Counted from the first letter of the stretch, positions 1-7,500 are shown. The stretch: DNA of 36,865 nucleotides from Isoetes engelmannii (GCA_011763485.2 JAANSK020244831.1:1-36865); one strand, 5' to 3'. Notes: generated by a model not told the origin, from the letters alone. Numbers and translations: made by a program.

Positions 1-284
1 TACCCAGACCACCCCCGCGCCAGTGCTAGCTTTGCGTACCGTCACTTATTGCACTGAAAACGAGGAGACCCCAACAGCCAAATCAATACGTTCACAAGTA
101 CACTCGCCACCCTAGGGATGGTGAAGCATCCACGAGCGGTACTAGAAATTTTTTTGCGTAACCCATTTTGCAGAATAAAAATCTTGCATGCAAAGAATGT
201 GTTTTTGCATGCGCAAATAGCCGTTTTGCGATAGGCAATCGCGATGAGTTAGCAAGGTTTCGGCCGGTGATTTAGCATGGCGGG
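1..284 (+). promoter_or_regulatory. AT-rich upstream region of the LuxR gene with 21-bp-phased GCATGC boxes
   Basis: No gene was recognised in these 284 bases. Two palindromic boxes stand out: TTGCATGCAA at 184-193 (GCATGC core 186-191) and TTTGCATGCGCAAA at 204-217 (core 207-212). The cores are exactly 21 bp apart, and a degenerate third copy, TTTTGCGATA (224-233), falls at the next 21-bp step (228). The same arrangement occurs before three other operons in this window. The last box ends about 50 bases before the GTG start at 285. The spacing and symmetry are seen directly; operator function is inferred. No convincing -35/-10 pair could be chosen. Confidence 0.6.
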
Positions 285-1067
285 GTGAGTCAACCGCATC
301 ACCCTCTTACCACCGCTTCGGACGACGAGGCGGTCACACTCCAGGAAGTTGAGGCTCTGGCAGCGAGCTTCGCTGCCAGGCATGGCTTTGCCACGTTCCT
401 GCTGAGTGCCCGGTTCAAGCAGGATGGGCTTCCTGCGGTGCCTAGAGCCATCACCAATGCAGATGGCCGTTTTGTCGACGCCTATCAGCGCAAGGGCTGG
501 GGTGCGGTCGACCAGCTGATGGATCGCAGCTATTCGTCGCCGAAACCCTTCTTCTACCGCACCGAAGACATCATCCAGCCTCGCAACGAGTGGAGCGAGG
601 CTATGGCGATGTTCGGCCTGGATTGCGGCCACGTCATTCCGCTTCACTGCCCTGGTGGTGACGGCATGGTCCTGGTACTCACTGGCGGGCGGGTCTGCCC
701 GCTGCCGGAACCGGAGCGCGACAAGCTATATGCCGATGCGTGGCGATTCCTGTGCGACCTATATCGGCCCTTCAAGAAGATCCTCGGGGTGAGCATGAAG
801 GTCGACGCGCTGCGCGAGCGTGTGGAGTCTCTCAACGAGCGCGAGCGCAAGATCCTCACGCTGTTGTCGCACGGGAAGCAGATCAAACGGATCGCCTGCA
901 CGTTGAACGTCTCCACGAAGACCGTGAACAACGACATCGAGTCGATCTGCACGAAGTTGAACGTGGTGACCCGCACCCAGGCGGCCGTGAAGTACGCGAT
1001 GGCCGGCGGCACGTCGGTGATCCGCGGCGACGAGTTCGATGCCCTGATGCTGATGTCGGGTCTGTAG
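285..1067 (+). CDS. LuxR-type transcriptional regulator, solo (no cognate LuxI seen)
   Basis: A 260-residue protein with a GTG start; an ATG eight bases upstream is closed at once by a stop in its frame. Residues about 20-165 resemble the autoinducer-binding fold of LuxR/TraR proteins (the W72-x-x-x-D76 region and a GLDCGHVIPLH stretch at 111-121). Some ligand-pocket aromatics look substituted, as in KPFFYR at 87-92. Residues about 182-243 are a typical LuxR helix-turn-helix with LNERERKIL, STKTVNNDI and TRTQAAVKYA. A 17-residue tail follows. It probably controls transcription of the transfer genes in the cytoplasm. It is preceded by the phased GCATGC boxes, so autoregulation is plausible. 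No acyl-homoserine-lactone synthase lies in the window, so its signal, if any, is unknown. Confidence 0.85.
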   Translation: MSQPHHPLTTASDDEAVTLQEVEALAASFAARHGFATFLLSARFKQDGLPAVPRAITNADGRFVDAYQRKGWGAVDQLMDRSYSSPKPFFYRTEDIIQPRNEWSEAMAMFGLDCGHVIPLHCPGGDGMVLVLTGGRVCPLPEPERDKLYADAWRFLCDLYRPFKKILGVSMKVDALRERVESLNERERKILTLLSHGKQIKRIACTLNVSTKTVNNDIESICTKLNVVTRTQAAVKYAMAGGTSVIRGDEFDALMLMSGL

Positions 1068-1547
1068 ACCCGCAATCTTCCCCGCTTGATTCGCGCAGCC
1101 GCGTGTGAACGTGGGCTGCGGTTGCGCGGGTGCACGAATTGCACCGGCAAAACCCCGGACCGTTTGTCGGCTGACCGTTCAGTGCATGCGGATTCATGTT
1201 CAGCGGCATGAACCGCGTCTAAATCCCTGAAAAATCAGGCCGAGCAATCGCCGCCCCGCTGGGTGGGCCAGACGGCCAATCCCTTGTAAGTCTTTCAAAG
1301 TGCTGACGGTTGCGCATTTGCGCAGTTGCTCGCATGCACCCCTCCTTTACATCCTTGCTCGCCTTCCATCGGCGCATGCACACCGCTTGTCGTGCTTGCA
1401 CATGGGCGGTTTCTCGTTTACAAACCTAGCAAGGTTGCATGCAAAACCCCCAAGTTTGCATGCACAATACCGAGGGTCAGAAAGGAAATGTTGCCTGCAT
1501 GCGAACCGCAGCGAATAATCGTCCATCTCCGCAAATCTCCGAAGGCA
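1068..1547. other. Gene-free control region between the LuxR gene and the transfer operon
   Basis: No convincing gene in 480 bases. A hairpin with arms CGCAGCC (1094-1100) and GGCTGCG (1114-1120) follows the LuxR stop but has no T tract, so it is at best a weak terminator. A short dyad CCTGA/TCAGG sits at 1226-1239. GCATGC cores occur at 1184, 1332, 1374, 1437, 1458 and 1497, and a TGCGCA-TT-TGCGCA element at 1311-1324, so this stretch is unusually rich in the box motif. The transfer operon promoter is expected here, but I could not identify it by consensus. Confidence 0.5.
1435..1469 (+). promoter_or_regulatory. Pair of phased GCATGC boxes upstream of the transfer operon
   Basis: TTGCATGCAA at 1435-1444 and TTTGCATGCACAA at 1456-1468 have cores starting at 1437 and 1458, exactly 21 bp apart. 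This matches the spacing upstream of the LuxR gene, of the lipoprotein at 23261 and of the relaxosome operon. A further GCATGC at 1497-1502 is 39 bp on and out of phase. The position upstream of the first gene of the operon suggests an operator; which protein binds is inference. Confidence 0.6.
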
Positions 1548-1889
1548 ATGCCGATGGGCGTGGTTGTCGTCCCCGTAACCGAACGCGAACTCAAGCGATC
1601 CGTGGTGAATGGTTCGCTGGTTCAGCGAGTCGTTCTGGAACGGGTCTCGGGGGTTTGGCGTGTGCTGATCTTCTTGAAGGGCCACACGGACGGCATCACG
1701 CTGGGCCTGTATCGCGGCGGGGTGAGAACCTTCCGCAAGCTGGAACAGGCGGAAGCGTTTGCCCGCAAGGTGATGCCGAACATCAGCGAGGAAAACTACG
1801 ACGTGTTCCTGCGTCGGTACTCGGATGCTTCGGACGAGTTGTCGGCGGAAGCCTCGCCAGAGTCGCTGGTGTCGGAGCCCTCGCACTAG
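1548..1889 (+). CDS. Hypothetical protein, first gene of the transfer operon
   Basis: A 113-residue protein that I do not recognise. I chose the ATG at 1548 because AAGG lies just upstream and the protein reads naturally from there. Earlier in-frame Met codons (1326, 1488) would run through the GCATGC boxes, and the AAGGA before 1488 is too close. It has no signal peptide or membrane segment. It alternates beta-like stretches (GVVVVPVTERELKR, VSGVWRVLIFLKG) with a charged helix (FRKLEQAEAFARKVMP) and ends in an acidic Ser/Glu tail. The compact alpha/beta, probably cytoplasmic make-up and its position leading the operon are compatible with a regulatory role, but nothing proves it. It overlaps the next reading frame. 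Confidence 0.65.
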   Translation: MPMGVVVVPVTERELKRSVVNGSLVQRVVLERVSGVWRVLIFLKGHTDGITLGLYRGGVRTFRKLEQAEAFARKVMPNISEENYDVFLRRYSDASDELSAEASPESLVSEPSH

Positions 1890-2341
1890 CAGCGCAGGGG
1901 CCGGCGCTCGCCGGCCCGGTCGCGGGTCTCTGGCAGACCCAGGATCAGATCCACGTCGTAGTCGATAACGCCGATCCGCTGGCGCGGACGGCCGCGTCGT
2001 TCGCGCGTCCGATTCCGACCTCCAACGCCAAACTGATCGAGCGCCAGTCGCTCGGCAATCTTCATTTCGAGCTGCCGGTCACGGCGGGCTGCGGGTACAC
2101 CGACCGGCAGCACCTGGTCGTGTGCCTGGATGTCGACTACGCGATGCCGGCGGTCGAACAGCTCCGGGTGCTGGCGTTCGCCAACGATCCGGTGCGGGTG
2201 CATGCCGGCTCAGAGCGTGCGCTGGCGATCGTAATGCAGTTGCTGCAAAACGCGCCGCGCGCTCAGGGCGACATCGAGACCGCACTGGCTTCTACCTGCG
2301 TCGGCGATTGCGCCCGTCGCGTCACCCTGGAAATGCAATGA
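1841..2341 (+). CDS. Exported hypothetical protein without a visible start codon
   Basis: The reading frame to the stop at 2339-2341 encodes a plausible exported protein. A signal-peptide-like stretch (SLARVAGVGALALAAQ, ending in an ALA-G-type cleavage site) is followed by about 140 residues with two pairs of nearby cysteines. The coordinate 1841 only marks where the protein-like sequence begins. From 1739 to about 1978 this frame has no ATG, GTG, TTG or CTG codon. The nearest upstream candidate is a TTG near 1651, deep inside the preceding gene. Possible explanations are a frameshift joining it to the preceding gene, a very long overlap, or a sequence error. The end overlaps the following ATG (2338) in the tight style of this operon, which argues that it is translated. 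Function unknown. Confidence 0.5.
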   Translation, partial: VGGSLARVAGVGALALAAQGPALAGPVAGLWQTQDQIHVVVDNADPLARTAASFARPIPTSNAKLIERQSLGNLHFELPVTAGCGYTDRQHLVVCLDVDYAMPAVEQLRVLAFANDPVRVHAGSERALAIVMQLLQNAPRAQGDIETALASTCVGDCARRVTLEMQ

Positions 2342-3075
2342 ACGCGAAGGTTCTCTCATTCGCTGCCGCGCTGTGCGCGAGCTTCCTGTCGGCCTCCTGC
2401 GCGACGGGTTCGCCGGTTGTGCAGGCCGAGCAGAAGTTCCGTGACACCTTCAAGAACATGCCGATTGACAAGGTGTCGGCCAGCGAGATCCCAGGGGTCT
2501 TCGAGGTCTATTCGCAAGGCAAGCTCTTCTACTACGCCCCGTCGCAGGAGCTGATGCTGTTCGGCGAGTTCTACACGGTCGGCGGCGAGTCGATCACGCA
2601 GAAGAAGATAGGCGAGTACCAGACTGCGCGCGTGCTCGACATCCCTTCGGATGTAGGCGTGACCGTGGGCGAGGGGGCGAATGAACTGATCGCCTTCCTT
2701 GATCCCGACTGCGGGCACTGCGCGCAGGCCCATGAGTGGATCGAAAAGAAGAACTACGAGGGCATCAAGCTCCGTGTGGTCTTCCTGCAGATGAATCCCG
2801 ACAACCCGTCCTATGGCCGGGCTCAGCAGTTCGTGTGTGCGCCGCCGCAGCTTCGCCGTGAGGCGTTGCGCCAGGTGTATGCCCATGAAGACCCGGCTCC
2901 GGGTCAACACCTTCTCACCTGCGCTGAAGCCGCTCCGCAGCTCGCAGCGCAGGCCGAAATTGCAAAGAACCTCGGCATCAATGGGACGCCGACGTTCTTG
3001 CTCAAAGGCCAAACCGTTCTTGGGTTCAATCGGGAGCGTTTGGAAACGCTGTTGTCCGCTTCATTAACCAACTAG
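2338..3075 (+). CDS. DsbC-like thiol:disulfide isomerase lipoprotein
   Basis: A 245-residue protein. The start at 2338 overlaps the previous stop (ATGA). An N-terminal lipoprotein signal ends in LSAS-C21, so the protein is probably tethered to a membrane on the periplasmic side. An N-terminal region with a DsbC-type dimerisation pattern (PGVFEVYSQGKLFYY) precedes a thioredoxin-fold catalytic domain with the active site DPDCGHC (CxxC at 125-128) and a cis-proline loop (NGTPTF) near the end. DsbC/TrbB-type isomerases commonly accompany F-type transfer systems and shuffle disulfides in cysteine-rich mating proteins such as TraN, TraU and TraH. All of those are encoded downstream, which fits the role. 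The assignment to the DsbC family is strong. Confidence 0.88.
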   Translation: MNAKVLSFAAALCASFLSASCATGSPVVQAEQKFRDTFKNMPIDKVSASEIPGVFEVYSQGKLFYYAPSQELMLFGEFYTVGGESITQKKIGEYQTARVLDIPSDVGVTVGEGANELIAFLDPDCGHCAQAHEWIEKKNYEGIKLRVVFLQMNPDNPSYGRAQQFVCAPPQLRREALRQVYAHEDPAPGQHLLTCAEAAPQLAAQAEIAKNLGINGTPTFLLKGQTVLGFNRERLETLLSASLTN

Positions 3076-3085
3076 GAGTTCTTCA

Positions 3086-3394
3086 ATGAACATTCTCAAG
3101 TCTGTCCGTGGTTCGCTGTTCGCGCTGTTCGCCACCATGATGTCCCTCTTCACCACCTCGGCTCACGCCTTCGCCACGCCGGCGGCGGGCAGCTTTGGCT
3201 ACGACGTGTACGACATCGTGGTCATCAAGATGCTCGGTGGTCCGCTCGGCTGGGTCGGCGCGGCGCTGCTGCTCGTGTGGGGCATCAGCAACATCATGAA
3301 GCAGTGGCTCATCACCGTGGTTTGCGTGGTGGGTGCGACCTGCATCATCAAGGTGACCACCATCCTCACGTCGCTCGGCGCGACCGTCAACTAA
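3086..3394 (+). CDS. traA: Conjugative pilin (TraA/VirB2-like), copy 1
   Basis: A 102-residue prepilin with a GGAG ribosome site just before the start. A long leader ending in SAHA-F (about residue 29) precedes a short mature protein with two hydrophobic helices (LGWVGAALLLVWGI and ITVVCVVGATCII) separated by a small basic loop (MKQW). This is the standard layout of F-type and VirB2-type pilins, which are inserted in the inner membrane and polymerised into the pilus. A near-copy lies 100 bases downstream, after a terminator hairpin. The identification rests on topology, leader and operon position directly before traL. Confidence 0.85.
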   Translation: MNILKSVRGSLFALFATMMSLFTTSAHAFATPAAGSFGYDVYDIVVIKMLGGPLGWVGAALLLVWGISNIMKQWLITVVCVVGATCIIKVTTILTSLGATVN

Positions 3395-3406
3395 GGCAGT
3401 ACAAGC

Positions 3407-3453
3407 GGCGCGGCTACCGAAGATTCGAGCCTTCGGTAGTCCGCGCCTTTTTT
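3407..3453 (+). terminator. Strong intrinsic terminator/attenuator between the two pilin genes
   Basis: The left arm GGCGCGGCTACCGAAG (3407-3422) pairs with CTTCGGTAGTCCGCGCC (3431-3447) around an 8-base loop, with a single bulged T, and is followed by TTTTTTA. This is a textbook Rho-independent terminator. It lies inside the operon, so it should stop much of the transcription after the first pilin and let only read-through reach the second pilin and the assembly genes. Confidence 0.9.
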
Positions 3454-3496
3454 ATTGGCCTCAGTCCCTCTTCGCATTTGTCTACAAGGAATTCTC

Positions 3497-3799
3497 ATGA
3501 AAATGCTCTCGCTTGCCCGCACCGCTCCACACGCGCTGCTGGTGTCGCTGATGGTCTTCGCGTCAACCGCCCAGGCCTTCGTCACGCCCGCCGCCGGTAG
3601 CTTCGGCTACGCGATCTACGACACGGTGTTGCTCAAGATGCTGGGAGGTCCGCTGGGCTGGGTCGGCGCGTCGCTGCTGCTGATCTGGGGGATCTCGAAC
3701 ATCATGAAGCAGTGGATGCTGACGATCATGTGTGTGGTCGGCGCTACTTGCATCATCAAGATCACCACGATCCTGACCTCGCTCGGCGCAACGCTCTAA
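3497..3799 (+). CDS. Conjugative pilin (TraA/VirB2-like), copy 2
   Basis: A 100-residue prepilin. I chose the ATG at 3497 because AAGGA lies at 3486-3490 and the protein then begins with a proper basic leader. The mature part is highly similar to the pilin at 3086: both share PAAGSFGY, KMLGGPLGWVGA, WGISNIMKQW and CVVGATCIIK, with conservative changes elsewhere. The leader sequences differ much more than the mature parts. It sits downstream of the terminator hairpin, so it is likely expressed at a lower level than copy 1. It may be a minor pilin, a variant pilin or a simple tandem duplicate; the sequence does not decide between these. Confidence 0.85.
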   Translation: MKMLSLARTAPHALLVSLMVFASTAQAFVTPAAGSFGYAIYDTVLLKMLGGPLGWVGASLLLIWGISNIMKQWMLTIMCVVGATCIIKITTILTSLGATL

Positions 3800-3811
3800 G
3801 CCGTTCTCGCC

Positions 3812-4081
3812 ATGCGTGTCCGCATCCCTCGCTACCTCCACCTTCCGCTCCAGATTCTGTGGTTCGACCTGGAAGACATCGGCGTGATCTTCGCCATGTA
3901 TTTCTTCTGGCTTTTGGTCGACCACTGGATCTGCCTGGTGCTGCTCATCGTGGTTCCGTGGGCGTTCAAGAACGTCAAGGGAAAGATGCCACGCGGCTAC
4001 CTCAAGCACCTGGCGTATCGGCTCGGGTTCTGGAAGTCAAAGACCTATCCCCCAACTGCCGTCACGGTGCATCACGAATGA
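3812..4081 (+). CDS. traL: TraL, F-type T4SS inner-membrane pilus assembly protein
   Basis: An 89-residue protein, the usual size for TraL. It starts with the basic RVRIPRYLHLPLQILWFD segment typical of the family. A hydrophobic hairpin of two membrane helices (about residues 24-50, VIFAMYFFWLLV and WICLVLLIVVPWAF) follows, and then a basic GYLKHLAYRLGFW tail. TraL is the VirB3 counterpart and works with the TraC ATPase in pilus assembly. It follows the pilins by 12 bases, and its stop overlaps the traE start (ATGA). Confidence 0.9.
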   Translation: MRVRIPRYLHLPLQILWFDLEDIGVIFAMYFFWLLVDHWICLVLLIVVPWAFKNVKGKMPRGYLKHLAYRLGFWKSKTYPPTAVTVHHE

Positions 4082-4707
4082 AAGGCGATAAATATCTTCA
4101 TCTGCTGGACAGCCTGCAGCACCGCAACCGCTTTCTGGGGTTGTCGCTGATGGTTCTGGTCGGTATCAACATCGTCAACCTCGGGGCGCTGATGAAAGCG
4201 CAGACGCGGACGCAGACGATTGTGGTGCCGGTAGGCGGCGAGGGCATGCAGATCGGCAACGGCAAGGCGGATGAGAAATACATCCGCCGCATGGCCCGCT
4301 ACATCACCAACCAAGTCGGCAGCTACTCGGCGGGCACGGCTCGCGGGCAGTACCAGGAGCTGCTGCAGCTCTTCGCACCGACGCAGGTCACGGAAGTGGC
4401 CAAGTATTTCGACAAGCTGGTCGCGGACATCGAGCGGTATCCGTCGATCTCCTCGAACGTCGAGTGGGCAGGCGACAGGCCGCTCAAGTTCACCAGCAAC
4501 ATGATCCAGGTCCTTGCGATCAAGGAACGCTACGTCAATGGGGCGGTGACGGAGCGCAAGCAGGTCCACTACTGCATCACCTACCACGTCGAGGATGCGC
4601 GCTTCTTCATCGACCGACTCGATGAGAAGGGAGAAGCGGCAACCGATCTGTGCTTCCTCGATTCTTCACCAGCCTCGAAGGCGAACGATGAAAAACCAGC
4701 TGAGTAA
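4078..4707 (+). CDS. traE: TraE, F-type T4SS VirB5/VirB8-like channel protein
   Basis: A 209-residue protein starting at the ATG that overlaps the traL stop. One N-terminal membrane helix (about residues 20-39, LGLSLMVLVGINIVNLGAL) follows a short cytoplasmic HRNRF segment, and the rest is a periplasmic domain. Size, topology and position between traL and traK match TraE, an inner-membrane component of the F-type mating channel. Its 3' end overlaps the traK start by 20 bases, suggesting coupled translation. Confidence 0.9.
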   Translation: MKGDKYLHLLDSLQHRNRFLGLSLMVLVGINIVNLGALMKAQTRTQTIVVPVGGEGMQIGNGKADEKYIRRMARYITNQVGSYSAGTARGQYQELLQLFAPTQVTEVAKYFDKLVADIERYPSISSNVEWAGDRPLKFTSNMIQVLAIKERYVNGAVTERKQVHYCITYHVEDARFFIDRLDEKGEAATDLCFLDSSPASKANDEKPAE

Positions 4708-5725
4708 GTTTGCCGCCGCGGCGGCATTAGCGTTCCTGTCATCGGCTTACGCCGATGGCATCCCGAAGGACGAGGGTGCAGTTGCCCCTGAAGCGACTGT
4801 CGCGCCGGTCGCTGCCGCGGAGGCCCCTCATGTCGCGCCGGTGATGTCGAGTGCGGGTATCGCCGACCGTGCCGTGCAGGCCGGTGAAGGCAGCTACACG
4901 CCGCCGGAGAAACTGTTCTCCGGCATCGGCGATGGCGTCGCTCCGAAGCCGGAAGACGTTCAGTCGGATTTGGTTCGCGTGGTGGATCACAACGATCCGG
5001 CGACGCGCGTGCAGACACCAGCGAACGATGCGCTGTTCGCCTACGTGCCGCCGGAGCGAACCGTCCAGGTGACGATCTCGCGCCGTGACGTGAACCGCAT
5101 CCACTGCCCGGTCGACGTGGCGGATGTCTTCTACTCCAAGGAGAAGCCGGTCAACGTCACCGTCGCCGGCAGCGACGTGTGGGTGAAGGTTCTCAAGAAG
5201 GTCGTCGGCGGTACGCAGGAGAGCTACGACAAGGACCCGGTGGATCTGCACATCGTCTGTGCCGATTCCGTCTACACGATGATCCTGCTGCCCTCGGACA
5301 TCGACTCGGTAACGCTGCGCCTGGGTCAGCCGACCCGCGACAAGGCTTCGGCCATTGCGAAGGAATGGGGTGCGCTGCCGATCGAGGAAAAGGTCCAGCG
5401 TCTGACGCGGATGGTTTACCGCGACGAGCTGCCGGTGACATTCCAGAAGCAGTGGATGACCAGTGATCGGCGCACGCCGCGCATGTTCCGGAACATCATC
5501 GTGCAGGGAAAGCAGCGCGTGACGGCCCCCGGTCTCGGTCTGTCGGCGATGGAATACGAGGTCATTCCAAACCAGCTCCCGCTGCAGCTTGATGAGCGGG
5601 ACTTCCTCAACATCGGCCTGTCCAAGACGATTGTCGGTATCACCGTCGATCCGTTGGTGCTGGATGACAAGCACCGCAAGGCCCGCCTGATCGTCATTGA
5701 ACGGAGCCTCAGCGATGGCCGATAA
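4688..5725 (+). CDS. traK: TraK, secretin-like outer-membrane-associated T4SS protein
   Basis: A 345-residue protein. The start at 4688 was chosen because it gives a clean signal peptide (MKNQLSKFAAAAALAFLSSAYA, cleaved near residue 22) and overlaps the traE end. An Ala/Pro-rich stretch (about 28-60) precedes the conserved part. That part carries VTISRRDVNRIHCP and DLHIVCADSVYTMILLP, which resemble the beta-rich TraK/secretin-like family. TraK is the VirB9 counterpart; in F-type systems it joins lipoprotein TraV and TraB to form the envelope-spanning core complex. The gene order K-B-V confirms the assignment. The N-terminal extension makes it longer than the F protein. Confidence 0.88.
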   Translation: MKNQLSKFAAAAALAFLSSAYADGIPKDEGAVAPEATVAPVAAAEAPHVAPVMSSAGIADRAVQAGEGSYTPPEKLFSGIGDGVAPKPEDVQSDLVRVVDHNDPATRVQTPANDALFAYVPPERTVQVTISRRDVNRIHCPVDVADVFYSKEKPVNVTVAGSDVWVKVLKKVVGGTQESYDKDPVDLHIVCADSVYTMILLPSDIDSVTLRLGQPTRDKASAIAKEWGALPIEEKVQRLTRMVYRDELPVTFQKQWMTSDRRTPRMFRNIIVQGKQRVTAPGLGLSAMEYEVIPNQLPLQLDERDFLNIGLSKTIVGITVDPLVLDDKHRKARLIVIERSLSDGR

Positions 5726-6977
5726 CCCGTTGGTACGTGCGATTCGGGACCGGCTCGATCAGCTGGACCCGGAGAAGCGGCAGAAGGTCATCAAGGGCTC
5801 GATCATCGGAGCCGTGGTGCTGTCACTGGTGAGCCTCTATTACGTCACTGGCCAGGAGAAGAAAAAGCCGCCGCCGCCCAAGGAAGCGGCCTCGGTCATC
5901 GAACTGGGCGACGCGCGTCTCGAGGACGACATTCGCGCACAGGTCTCGAAGGAACGTGAAGAGCAGGACGCTCAGAACAAGAAGCAGGACGCCGAGCTGA
6001 AAGATCAGCGCGAGAAGGCTGCGCAGCAGGAAGCGCAGATGAAGGCGATGCAGGGTGTGCTGGAAGCGATGTCGCGCGGTCCTGCGATGGGATTGCCGGA
6101 TATGAAGGGCGGCGGGCAGGCTTCGTCCGATCCGTTGGACTGGCAGAACGGCGCACCGCCGAACGGCGTGCCGCTGCCCGCTGGGGGCGGGTCGGCGCCG
6201 CCGATTCCGACCGCAGATCCAAACGCACCGCCGCAGGCCCCGCCGAGCGTGGATTTCGTCGGCGGTGTGGGCCGTGAGAGTGGTGCGAAGGGTGCGACGA
6301 CCGGCACTGGCTCAAAAAAAAAGAACAAGCGGTTTTATCTGCCTCCGAGTTTTATGCCCGCGAAACTCTTGACGGGCCTCGCCGCGAAAACGGTGGAGAA
6401 CGCCAAGGGCGACCCTGAGCCGATGATGCTGCGCGTACAGGCGCCGGCGGTGTTGCCGAACGCGGTCCGCGCGCAGCTCGAAGGGTGCCTGGTTGTCGGT
6501 CACGGCTATGGCTCGCTGGCGTCGGAGCGTGTCGAGGCCCAGCTCGTCTCGATCAGCTGTCTGGACTTCGCGGGCAAGTCGATGATCGACGCTGAGCTGC
6601 ACGGCATCGTGGTCGACAAAGATGGTGTGAAGGGTCTTGCCGGACATCCGGTCAGCAAGATGGCCACGAACCTCGCGCGACTGGCGTTTGCCGGCGCGAT
6701 CGAGGGCGCAGCGTCCGCCTTCTCGCAGTCAGCCACGACCACCAGCGTCTCGCCGCTGGGCCAGACGCAGACCATCGACCCCACGCAGCTCGGCCGTGCC
6801 GGCGCGGGTAAGGGTGTCTCGAAGGCATCCGAGGAATACAGCCGAATCATCGCGGAGCTGGTGCGTCAGCAGGCCCCGGTGATCGAGGTCGGACCCTCGA
6901 AGGATGTGACGGTCGTCGTGACCGAAGGCGCATGGCTTGAGTTGAAGGACTACGAAGAGGGACCTACCGATGAATAA
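5715..6977 (+). CDS. traB: TraB, F-type T4SS core complex protein (VirB10-like)
   Basis: A 420-residue protein. The ATG at 5715 overlaps the traK end; a TTG at 5697 is also possible but less likely. A cytoplasmic head is followed by one membrane helix (about 25-46, SIIGAVVLSLVSLYYVTG), a proline stretch (PPPPKE), a charged coiled coil (about 70-115, KEREEQDAQNKKQDAELKDQ) and a Gly/Pro-rich linker. The last part is the conserved VirB10-type domain (PPSFMPAKLLTGLAAK, GCLVVGHGYGSLASERVEA). TraB spans the envelope from the inner membrane to TraK/TraV. A run of nine A (6314-6322) after the linker creates A-AAA-AAG in the reading frame (see findings). Confidence 0.92.
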   Translation: MADNPLVRAIRDRLDQLDPEKRQKVIKGSIIGAVVLSLVSLYYVTGQEKKKPPPPKEAASVIELGDARLEDDIRAQVSKEREEQDAQNKKQDAELKDQREKAAQQEAQMKAMQGVLEAMSRGPAMGLPDMKGGGQASSDPLDWQNGAPPNGVPLPAGGGSAPPIPTADPNAPPQAPPSVDFVGGVGRESGAKGATTGTGSKKKNKRFYLPPSFMPAKLLTGLAAKTVENAKGDPEPMMLRVQAPAVLPNAVRAQLEGCLVVGHGYGSLASERVEAQLVSISCLDFAGKSMIDAELHGIVVDKDGVKGLAGHPVSKMATNLARLAFAGAIEGAASAFSQSATTTSVSPLGQTQTIDPTQLGRAGAGKGVSKASEEYSRIIAELVRQQAPVIEVGPSKDVTVVVTEGAWLELKDYEEGPTDE

Positions 6978-7500
6978 GACGATCCTGGCCGCTGCTGCGG
7001 CCTCGCTGTTGCTGTCCGGCTGCTCGATCTTCGCCCCCTACGATTCCGAGTTTCAGTGCGAGCGGAGCCGCGACTACGGCAAATGCACCGATGTGGCGGG
7101 TGCCTATTCCGATGCGCTCGGCGGTGAGATGGGCGGGCATCCGATGGAGGAACCGGACAGCGCCAAGAAGAAGAAGGGAAAGGGTGAAGTCGAACAGCCG
7201 GTTCGCACCCGCGAGGATGACCAGCTCGCTCAGCAGTCCTTCAATCGCTACAAGTCCGCCGAATACGGCGAAATGGCCAACCTGATCGAGAAGCCGGTCA
7301 CGCCCGTCGTCGCACCGCCCAAGGTCCTGCGCTCGCTGGTGGTCGCCTACGCGACGGCGGAGAAGACGCTGTACCTGCCGCGCTACGTTTATTTCTTCGT
7401 GTCCGAGGGATCGTTCGTGATGGGCGACTACCTCAACGTCGAGAAGCCTGATGGGGGCGGGGTCATGTACCCGAACGGCCAGATCGAAGGGCTGCGCTGA
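6970..7500 (+). CDS. traV: TraV, outer-membrane lipoprotein of the T4SS core
   Basis: A 176-residue lipoprotein with signal and lipobox LLSG-C18, overlapping the traB end by 8 bases. The start of the mature protein (GCSIFAPYDSEFQCERSRDYGKCTDV, here given in parts: two further cysteines near 30 and 38) follows the TraV pattern of early cysteines. A lysine-rich middle (AKKKKGKG) and a C-terminal beta-rich segment (YLPRYVYFFVSEGSFVMGDYL) follow. TraV is the VirB7 counterpart and anchors TraK and TraB in the outer membrane. The traC start overlaps its stop (TGATG). Confidence 0.88.
   Translation: MNKTILAAAAASLLLSGCSIFAPYDSEFQCERSRDYGKCTDVAGAYSDALGGEMGGHPMEEPDSAKKKKGKGEVEQPVRTREDDQLAQQSFNRYKSAEYGEMANLIEKPVTPVVAPPKVLRSLVVAYATAEKTLYLPRYVYFFVSEGSFVMGDYLNVEKPDGGGVMYPNGQIEGLR

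Noticed and set aside
1094-1120. Intrinsic terminator of the LuxR gene
   Set aside because: The 7-bp hairpin has a 13-base loop and no T tract, so I did not list it as a terminator.
1219-1518. Short reading frames on both strands in the control region after the LuxR gene
   Set aside because: No ribosome site, cysteine-rich and low-complexity translations, and they run through the GCATGC boxes.
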